Assembly (NCBI RefSeq): GCF_963082655.1
Contig: NC_081552.1
Span: 55,802,610 to 55,866,609 of the forward strand
Length of the DNA stretch: 64,000 nt
DNA from: Stomoxys calcitrans
Lineage: Eukaryota; Arthropoda; Insecta; Diptera; Muscidae
Direction: 5' to 3'
Made by a program: the position numbers and the translations under genes
The notes under the pieces: model-generated
The model's database searches: none
The model's input: the letters and a program-made list of their open reading frames with translations, nothing else
Told to the model about the DNA's origin: nothing
In this document: one piece after another, positions 56,398 through 64,000 of the stretch
Layout: the number at the start of each line of letters is the position of its first letter
How positions within the stretch are numbered: the stretch's first letter is position 1

Positions 56398-56841
56398 TTC
56401 AATTTGGCTTAGATCGGTTCAGATCTGGATATAGCTGTCATATTGACCGATATCTCTATTTAAGGTTTTGGGGTCCAAAAAAGTCGCATTTATAATCCGA
56501 TTTCATCGAAATTTGAGTTATTTTCTTCGAGTTTTTTCTAGCTGCCATATAGTCTTGGCCACATAAAAGGCGCATTTATAATCCGATTTCACTGAAATTT
56601 AACACTGTGACTTATGTTAGGCTTTTCGACATCCGTGTCGTATATGGTTCAGATCGGTTTATTGAACAATGATTTGTACTTCCTAGTATTTGGTTCAAAT
56701 CGGAACATACATCGATATAGCTGCTATGGGGCATAATATATGCTTTTTTCAACAAATTTTGACGAAAGGTGTTTTACATATATACCCGAGGTGGTGGGTA
56801 TCCAAAGTTCGGCCCGGCCGAACTTAACGCCTTTTTACTTG

Positions 56842-57339
56842 ATTATTGTTACTTTCAACAAATATGTCAAATAAAGTACAAGTCGGTTCATAACCTGATA
56901 TAGCTGCCATATAAACCGATCTGGGATCTTGACTTCTTGAGCCTCTAGAGGTCGCAATTATTATCCGATTTGCCTGAAATTTTATACGACGGATTCTCTC
57001 ATGACCATTAACATACGTGTTTATTATGGTCTGAATCAGTCAATAGTTCGATACAGCTCCCATATAAATCGATCTCTCTATTTTACTTCTTGAGCCCACA
57101 AAGGGCGCAATTCTTATTCGAATTGGCTGACATTTTACACAGGTCTCCAACATAAATATAATTTAATTGTGGTCCAAACCGGACCATATCTTGATATCGC
57201 TGTAATAGCAGAGCAAATCTTTTCTTATATCCTTTTTTTTGCCTAAGAAGAAATGCCGGGAAAAGAACTCGACAAATGCGATCAATGGTGGATGGTATAT
57301 AAGATTCGGCTCGGCCGAACTTAGCACGCTTTTACTTGT
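56842..57339 (+). mobile_element. DINE-A hairpin-end fragment
   Basis: From TACTTTCAACAAATATGTCA through the last two units to hairpin TTCGGCTCGGCCGAA and ..CACGCTTTTACTTG. The next DINE-B begins at once. The same DINE-A breakpoint recurs at 61617. Confidence 0.88.
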
Positions 57340-57340
57340 T

Positions 57341-58930
57341 ATACCCACCACCGAAGGATGGGGGTATATTCATTTTGTCATTCCGTTTGCAACACATCGA
57401 AATATCCATTTCCGACCCTATAAAGTATATATATTCTTGATCAGCGTAAAAATCTAAGACGATCTAGCCATGTCCGTCCGTCTGTCCGTCTGTCTGTTGA
57501 AATCACGCTACAGTCTTTAAAAATAGAGATATTGAGCTGAAATTTTGCACAGATTCTTTTTTTGTCCATAAGTTCGAAGATGGGCTATATCGGACTATAT
57601 CTTGATATAGCCCCCATATAGACCGATCCTCCGATTTATGGTCTTAGGCCCATAAAAGCCACATTTATTATCCGATTTTGTTGAAATTTGGGACAGTGAG
57701 ATGTGTTAGGCCCTTCGACATCCTTTGTCAATTTGGCTCAGATCGGTCCAGATTTGGATATAGCTGCCATATAGACCGATCCTCCGATTTAGGGTCTAAG
57801 GCCCATAAAAGCCACATTTATGGTCCGATTTTGCTGAAATTTGGGACAGTGAGTTGTCTTAGACCCTTTGACATGTTTCTTTAATTTGGTTCAGATCGGT
57901 TCAGATTTGGATATAGCTGCCATATAGACCGATCCTCCGGTTTAGGGTCTTAGGCCCATAAATGCCATATTTATTTTCCGATTTGGATGAATTTCGGGGC
58001 AGTGAATTGTGTAAGGCCTGTCGACATCCTTCGTTAATTTGGCTCAGATCGGTCCAGGTTTGGATATAGCTGCCATATAGGTCGATCCTCCGATTTATGG
58101 TGTAAGGCCCATAATAGCCACATACATTATCCGATTTTGCTGAAATTTGGGACAGTGAGATGTGTTAGGCCCTTTGACATATTTCTTCAATTTGGTCCAG
58201 ATCGGTTAAAATTTGGATATAGCTGCCGATCTCTCGATTTAATATTTTGGGCCCATAAAATGCTCATTTATTGCCCGATGTCCCCGAAATTTGGAACAGT
58301 GAGTTAAGTTAAGCCCCTTGACATACTTCTGCAATATCGCACATATCGGTCCAGATTTGGATATAGCTGCCATATAGACCGATATCTAGGTTTTAGGTTT
58401 TGGGGCGATAAAAGACGCATTTACTGTCCGATGTCGCTGAAATTTGACAAAGTGAGTTTGGTTAGGCTCTTCGACGTCCTTCTTCAATTTTGCCCAGATC
58501 GGTCCAGATTTGCATATAGATGCCATATAGACCGATCTCTCGATTTAAGGTTTAGGGCCCATAAAAGAGGCATTTATTGTCCGATTTCGCCGAAATTTGG
58601 GAAAGTGCTTTGTGTTAGGCTTTTCGACATGTTTTTGCAATTTGGCCCAAATCGGTCCAGATTGGACATAGCTGCCATGTAGACCGATATCTCGATTTAA
58701 AGTCTTGGCCCCATAAAAGCGCATTTATAATCCGATTTCACTGAAATTTGACACAGTGACTTATGTTCGGCTTTTCGACATCGTGTCGTATATAGTTCAG
58801 ATCGGTATGAGGTATATGAGTATAAGGCATGAAATTTTCACCGAATTTTGATGAAAGGTGGTTTACATATATACCCGAGGTGGTGGGTATCCAAAGTTCG
58901 GCCCGGCCGAACTTAACGCCTTTTTACTTG
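57341..58930 (+). mobile_element. DINE-B, complete long copy (1.59 kb)
   Basis: TATACCCACCACCGAAGGAT, TATAAAGTATATATATTCTT, microsatellite about 57471-57498, nine to ten units (TAGCTGCC landmarks at 57761, 57914 and 58067: period 153), GAGGTGGTGGGTATCC, perfect hairpin, CGCCTTTTTACTTG. The last ~590 bp are nearly identical to 60638-61227. Confidence 0.95.
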
Positions 58931-59188
58931 TTTTATTTTGTTTTAATACATTGGTACTCTTCGTATGTATTTAGAAGTTAAGGGCCTCCCTTAAAGAGAA
59001 CATTTTACATTTTATGGTTATTTTGATCGCTTTAATAACTATATGTTATGTTGTTTCTATTTAGCAAGACTTTTTGAACACTATTAAACAAGATTTGTTA
59101 GAATTTAAGTGGGGAAAACAACGCAAAACTTTAATTAAAGATGGAACAAGAAAAACATGCCCGTTCGCTGCTAATTCAGCCCTTCGAA
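58931..59188. other. Unassigned AT-rich spacer
   Basis: No family match until DINE-B sequence starts at about 59189 (TTTTCTGCAATTTGGCTCAG). A short CGCTGCTAATTCAGCCC stretch precedes it. Confidence 0.4.
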
Positions 59189-61610
59189 AATTTTCTGCAA
59201 TTTGGCTCAGATCGGCCCAGATTTGGACATATCTGCCATATAGACCGATCTCTCGATTTAAGGTGTTGCGCCCAGAAAAGGCGCCCTTCGGCCCTTCGAC
59301 ATCCTTCTTTAGTTTGGCCCAGATCGGTTCAGATTGGCATATAGCTGTCATATAGACCTATCTCTCGATTTAAGGTTTTGGGATAATAATAGGCGCATTT
59401 ATTGTCCGATGTCGCCGAAATTTGGGACAATTAGTTGTGTTGGGCCCTTCTAAATTTTTCTTCAATATGGGTCAGATCGGTCTTGGTTTGGATATAGCTG
59501 TCATATAGACCGATCTCTCGATTTAAGGTTTTGTGGCCATACAAGGCGCATTTATTGTCCGATGTCGCCGAAATTTGGGAAATTGGGTTAGGTTCAATCT
59601 CTTGACATAGTTCTGCATTATGGTACAGATTGGTCAAGATTTGGATATAGCTGCCATATAGACTGATCTCTCGGTTTTAGGTTTTGGGGCCAGAAAAAGC
59701 GCATTTATTGTCCGATGTCGCCACAATTTGGGACAGTGAGTTGTGTTGGGCCCTTCGACATCCTTTTTATACCCACCACCGAAGGATGGGGGTATATTCA
59801 TTTTGTCATTCCGTTTGCAACACATCGAAATATCCATTTCCGACCCTATAAAGTATATATATTCTTGATCAGCGTAAAAATCTAAGACGATCTAGACATG
59901 TCCGTCCGTCTGTCTGTTGAAATCACGCTACAGTCTTTAAAAATAGAGATATTGAGCTGAAATTTTGCACAGATTCTTTTTTTGTCCATAAGCAGGTTAA
60001 GTTCGAAGATGGGCTATATCGGACTATATCTTGATATAGCCCCCATATAGACCGATCCGCCGATTTAGGGTCTTAGGCCCATAAAAGCCACATTTATTAT
60101 CCAATTTTGTTGAAATTTGGGGTAGTGAGTTGTGGTAGGCCCTTCGACATCCTTTGTCAATTTGGCTCAGATCGGTTCAGATTTGGATATAGCTGCCATA
60201 TAGACCGATCCTCCGATTTAGGGTCTTAGGCCCACAAAAGCCACATTTATTGCCCGATTTTGATGAAACAGTGAATTGTGTACGGGACAGTGAATTGTGT
60301 ACGGTCCATCGACATCCTTCGTTAATTTGGCTCAAATCGGTCCAGATTTGGATATAGCTGCCATATAGATCGATCCTCCGATTTATGGTGTAAGGCCCAT
60401 AAAAGCCACAGTCATTATCCGATTTTGCTGAAATTTGGGACAGTGAGTTGTGTTAGGCCCTTTGACATATTTCTTCAATTTGGTCGAGATCGGTTCAGAT
60501 TTAGATATAGCTGCCATATAGACCGATTTCTTGATTTATGGTTTTGGGCCCATAAAATGCTCATTTATTGCCTGATGTTGCCGAAATTTTGAACAGTGAG
60601 TTAAGTTAAGCCCCTTGACATACTTCTGCAATATCGAACAGATCGGTCCAGATTTCGATATAGCTGCCATATAGACCGATATCTAGGTTTTAGGTTTTGG
60701 GGCGATAAAAGACGCATTTACTGTCCGATGTCGCTGAAATTTGACAAAGTGAGTTTGGTTAGGCTCTTCGACGTCCTTCTTCAATTTTGCCCAGATCGGT
60801 CCAGATTTGCATATAGATGCCATATAGACCGATCTCTCGATTTAAGGTTTAGGGCCCATAAAAGAGGCATTTATTGTCCGATTTCGCCGAAATTTGGGAA
60901 AGTGCTTTGTGTTAGGCTTTTCGACATGTTAATACAACTTGGCCCAAATCGGTCCAGATTTGGATATAGCTGCCATGTAGACCGATATCTCGATTTAAAG
61001 TCTTGGCCCCATAAAAGCGCATTTATAATCCGATTTCACTGAAATTTGACACAGTGACTTATGTTCGGCTTTTCGACATCGTGTCGTATATAGTTCAGAT
61101 CGGTATGAGGTATATGAGTATAAGGCATGAAATTTTCACCGAATTTTGATGAAAGGTGGTTTACTTATATACCCGAGGTGGTGGGTATCCAAAGTTCGGC
61201 CCGGCCGAACTTACGCCTTTTTACTTGTTCAATTTCACTCAGGTCGATCAAGATTTGGATATAGCTGCCATAGAGACCGATATCTCGATTTAAAGTCTTG
61301 GCCCCAAAACAGACGCATTTTTAATCCGATTTAACTGAAATTTAACACATTGACTTATGTTAGGCTTTTCGACATCCATATTGTTTATTTTTAGATATAG
61401 CTAAAAGAACCAACATTTTGTTATAAATAATTGAACAATGACTTGTACTTATTAGAATTTGGTCCAAATCGGATCGTATTTTGATATAACTGCTATGAGA
61501 CATAAGGCATGAAATTTTCGCTGGATTTTGATGAAAGATGGTTTACATATATACCCGAGGTGGTGGGTATCCAAAGTTCGGCCCGGCCGAACTTAACGCC
61601 TTTTTACTTG
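59189..61610 (+). mobile_element. Outer DINE-B copy, split by another DINE-B
   Basis: 59189-59767 (four units, no TATACCC end) and 61228-61610 (TCAATTTCACTCAGGTCGAT, last units, hairpin, CGCCTTTTTACTTG). The flanks CCCTTCGACATCC/TT and CAATTTCACTC rejoin into the sequence seen intact at about 40340-40365. Confidence 0.9.
59768..61227 (+). mobile_element. Inner DINE-B, complete copy (1.46 kb)
   Basis: TATACCCACCACCGAAGGAT, TATAAAGTATATATATTCTT, short microsatellite about 59898-59918, nine units, GAGGTGGTGGGTATCC, perfect hairpin TTCGGCCCGGCCGAA, ACGCCTTTTTACTTG. Self-nesting shows this family was active after earlier copies had settled. Confidence 0.95.
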
Positions 61611-62095
61611 TTTTTTCTTTCAACCACTGTGTCAAAAAAGGTTTAAATCGGTTCATAACCTGATATAGCTGCCATATAAACCGATCTGGGATCTTGACTT
61701 CTTGAGCCTCTAGAAGTCGCAATTATTATCCGATTTGCCTGAAATTTTGTACGATGGATCCTCTCTTGACAATCAACATACGTGTTTATTATGGTCTGAA
61801 TCTGTTTATAGCCCGATACAGCTCCCATATAAATCGATCTCTCTATTTTATTTCTTGAGCCCCCAAAGGGCGCAATTCTTATTCGAATTGGCTGACATTC
61901 TACACAGGACTCTAACATATAATTTAATTGTGGTCTAAACCGGATCATATCTTTATATCGCTCTAATAGCAGAGAAAATCTTTTCTTATATCACTTTTTG
62001 CCTAAGAGATGTCGGGAAAAGAACTCGACAACTGCGCTCCATGGTGGAGGGTATATAAGATTCGGCCCGGCTGAACTTAGCACGCTTTTACTTGT
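61611..62095 (+). mobile_element. DINE-A hairpin-end fragment
   Basis: From CTTTCAACCACTGTGTCAAA through the last units to TTTTTGCCTAAGAGATGTCG, ATGGTGGAGGGTATA, hairpin TTCGGCCCGGCTGAA, ..CACGCTTTTACTTG. It starts at the same internal point as 56848. Confidence 0.88.
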
Positions 62096-62384
62096 TGTTT
62101 GTAAGGTTTTAATTTTGTGGGGATTTCATGATTTTTTTTGTGAACTTAGTCTCCTTACCGCAGATATATTTATTGCAACCATGGAGAATTTTCTTGCATT
62201 GTTTATTCCGCACTTTTGCGGTCAATGGAAATTGTCACTGCTTCTTAAATGATTGTAATGTCAATGTGGACCCTTAAACACATTTAATTGTATTCCTGTG
62301 ATTGTTATCCTTTCGGAGGCGACCAAAAATACCAAAAAGAACCCCGAAATAAGTTACACACCCTCTTCCCCTCCAAAATAAAAG
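62096..62384. other. Unassigned spacer
   Basis: No family match. The 84-codon frame running in from the DINE-A end has no domain. Confidence 0.4.
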
Positions 62385-62473
62385 TAAAAACGCATTAAAA
62401 TTCGGTCATGCCGAACTTTTGATGCCCACTACCATGGGTATATTTATTACCCAAATTTTTTATAACAACACTA
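62385..62473 (-). mobile_element. DINE-D hairpin end, cut by mariner insertion
   Basis: AAAGTAAAAACGCATTAAAA, decayed hairpin TTCGGTCATGCCGAA, GATGCCCACTACCATGGGTA, TTATAACAACACTA. At the TA the mariner relic starts. The corresponding DINE-D site at about 2993-3005 reads CATAACACTACTG without an insert. Confidence 0.75.
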
Positions 62474-63278
62474 AAGAGTGATTTTTTTAGCTATTATCTT
62501 TTTGTTAACACAGGTCCGCGTTTCGTGTTTTGTTTCACTGTCAAACATCTTCAGCAAGGTCTATAAGTTAACCATGAATCGTCTCACAGACGAACAACGC
62601 TTGTAAATTATTGAATTTTATTAAATTGAATTTCACGTAATTAAGCGGAATTGTCAATTTTAGAGTGAAGATCAGCCAGAAGCATAGCAAGTGCTACCTA
62701 TGCATCCGCCCAGTTTTGGGCGGTTTATGGTCTCGTGGCATCATTGGACCGTACTTAACAAAGATGATGCGAATCGTAACGTAACTGTGAAGGGTGAGCG
62801 TTATCGTGAGATGATATCCAAAATGATATTGGATATCATCTCAAAATGCCAGAGCTTGACTTGCTTGACAAGTGGTTTCAACAAGACGGTGCCACATGGC
62901 ACACAGATGCGAGATGCGAGTTTGGAGAACATTTCATTTCACGTTCGGGACCGGTCAATTGGCCGGCTAGATCATGCGATTTAATGCCTTTATAATATTT
63001 TTTGTAGTGTGGGGCTATGTTAAAACTCGTAGTCTATACAGACAAGCCCGCTTCAATTGATGCATTGGAAGACAACATTGAATCATTAATTCGTGAGATA
63101 CCGGCCGAAATGTTGAAAAGAGTATGCCAAAATTGGACTAAGCGGATGAACCATTTAAGACGCAGTCACAATCACAGTCAACATTTTCATGAAATAATCT
63201 TTAAACATAAAATTATATGGACCGTACTATCGATTCAAATAAGGATTTCATGCATTTTACTGAATTTTATGTGTTTTT
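62474..63278 (+). pseudogene. Tc1/mariner transposase relic, internally deleted
   Basis: Terminal repeat AAGAGTGATTTTTTTAG after TA. The start ATG near 62574 opens MNRLTDEQRL followed by a stop, so it is broken after ten codons. It jumps to the central region (LPMHPP, DANRNVTVKGERYREMIS at 62691-62984) and then a C-terminal frame 63017-63295: VYTDKPASIDALEDNIESLI, REIPAEMLKRVCQNWTKRMN. It is more diverged than the 607-bp derivatives but from the same transposase group. The 3' terminal repeat is lost where DINE-A begins. Confidence 0.87.
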
Positions 63279-64000
63279 TATACCCTCCACCATAAGATGG
63301 GGGGTATACTAATTTCGTCATTCTGTTTGTAACTACTCGAAATATTCGTCTGAGACCCCATAAAGTATATATATTCTTGATCGTCGCGACATTTTATGTC
63401 GATCTAGCGATGTCCGTCCGTCTGTCCGTCCGTCCGTCCGTCCGTCTGTCTGTCGAAAGCACGCTAACTTCCGAAGGAGTAAAGCTAGCCGCTTGAAATT
63501 TTGCACAAATACTTCTTATTAGTGTAGGTCGGTTGGTATTGTAAATGGGCCATATCGGTCCATGTTTTGACATAGCTGCCATATAAACCGATATTGGGTC
63601 TTGACTTCTTGAGCCTCTAGAGTGCGCAATTCTTATCCGATTGGAATGAAATTTTGCACGACGTGTTTTGCTATGATGTCCAACAACTGTGCCAAGTATA
63701 GTTCAAATCGGTCCGTAACCTGATATAGCTGCCATATAAACCGATCTTGGGTCTTGACTTCTTGAGCCTCTAGCGTGCGCAATTCTTATCAGATTGGAAT
63801 GAAATTTTGCACGACGTGTTTTGTATTGATATCCAACAACTGTGCTAAGTATGGTTCAAATCGGTCCATAACCTGATATAGCTGCCATATAAACCGATCT
63901 TGGGTCTTGACTTCTTGAGCCTCTAGAGGGCGCAATTCTTATCCGATTGGAATGGAATTTCGCACGACGTGTTTTGTTATGATATCCAACAACTGTGCCA
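63279..64000 (+). mobile_element. DINE-A, TATACCC side (runs off window)
   Basis: TATACCCTCCACCATAAG terminus, block with ATTCTTGATCGTCGCGAC, microsatellite at about 63412-63453, and three and a half ~152-bp units before the window ends. Confidence 0.93.

Larger units (their letters stand above)
52972..56841 (+). mobile_element. DINE-B copy split by mariner fold-back and DINE-A
   Basis: Three segments: 52972-53863 (TATACCCACCACCGAAGAAT terminus, microsatellite 53101-53130, units), 54471-54896, and 56398-56841 (last unit, GAGGTGGTGGGTATCC, hairpin TTCGGCCCGGCCGAA, CGCCTTTTTACTTG). Joining the flanks across each interruption gives ordinary DINE-B unit sequence (GGATATAGCTGCC, and CTTTCTT/CAATTTGGC), so both ends of each inserted element are exact. 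Confidence 0.92.

Noticed and set aside
1..64000. LTR retrotransposons, endogenous viruses, rRNA or a host operon
   Set aside because: I saw no long terminal repeats, primer-binding sites, protease/integrase motifs or envelope-type frames, and no rRNA sequence; nothing supports these calls.

Overview
The window is eukaryotic, intron-free as far as can be seen, AT-rich and almost wholly built of transposable elements. It looks like a dipteran genome, probably a calyptrate (muscid-like) fly. The main clue is a set of interspersed elements that carry the Drosophila INE-1/DINE-1 signature: a TATACCC terminus, the block ATAAAGTATATATATTCTTG, ATCTAGCCATGTCCGTC, a (GTCY)n microsatellite, a ~152-bp tandem-repeat core, and a GC-rich hairpin just before the other end. 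Non-LTR pseudogenes of the LOA and RTE clades, Tc1/mariner remnants and a tRNA-derived SINE fit a fly. I find no intact host gene; almost every long open frame lies inside a tandem repeat or a decayed transposon. Bases 8801-9000 are an assembly gap.

Families, as named here. DINE-A ends ..CACGCTTTTACTTG, DINE-B ends ..CGCCTTTTTACTTG, and DINE-D, -E and -F are diverged relatives. Their sense strand is taken as reading from the TATACCC end, through the GTCY microsatellite and the ~152-bp repeats, to the hairpin end. 'C' is a different family with ~130-bp repeats, a 5' end TC-TTATATATAAAATCAA and a 3' end with a GC-rich stretch (GCGCAGCGGAGCGGG) followed by CTAG, so it is probably Helitron-like.

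Layout. 1-1394: DINE-A end, then DINE-E carrying a 109-bp retroposed insert with a 12-bp target duplication. 1.9-2.3 kb: LOA RNase H fragment. 2.9-3.6 kb: DINE-D. 3.6-4.8 kb: unassigned. 4.8-6.8 kb: DINE-B/A mosaic. 6.8-8.2 kb: C. 8.2-9.4 kb: mariner derivative, gap, DINE-A end. 10.06-14.25 kb: C end, DINE-F, a DINE-B piece, and a C copy broken by DINE-A and by a mariner fold-back. 14.25-19.2 kb: C and DINE-A. 19.2-22.1 kb: LOA pseudogene. 22.6-24.0 kb: SINE, DINE ends and a second LOA fragment. 24.5-25.9 kb: DINE-E, and DINE-D with a 237-bp mariner MITE. 26.9-34.4 kb: DINE-A, C, SINE-in-C, DINE-A, DINE-B, C. 34.4-36.4 kb: unassigned, possibly single-copy. 36.4-39.7 kb: triple nest (DINE-D, then mariner, then DINE-A). 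39.7-49.9 kb: DINE-B, C, E, SINE and D copies. 49.9-53.0 kb: DINE-A stub and RTE pseudogene. 53.0-56.8 kb: DINE-B broken by a mariner fold-back and a DINE-A. 56.8-62.1 kb: DINE-A/B copies, one DINE-B inside another. 62.4-63.3 kb: mariner relic inside a DINE-D end. 63.3-64.0 kb: DINE-A running off the window.

No gene network can be described. What links the parts is the order of insertion. Several interrupted copies preserve both flanks, so element ends, target sites and relative ages can be read directly.
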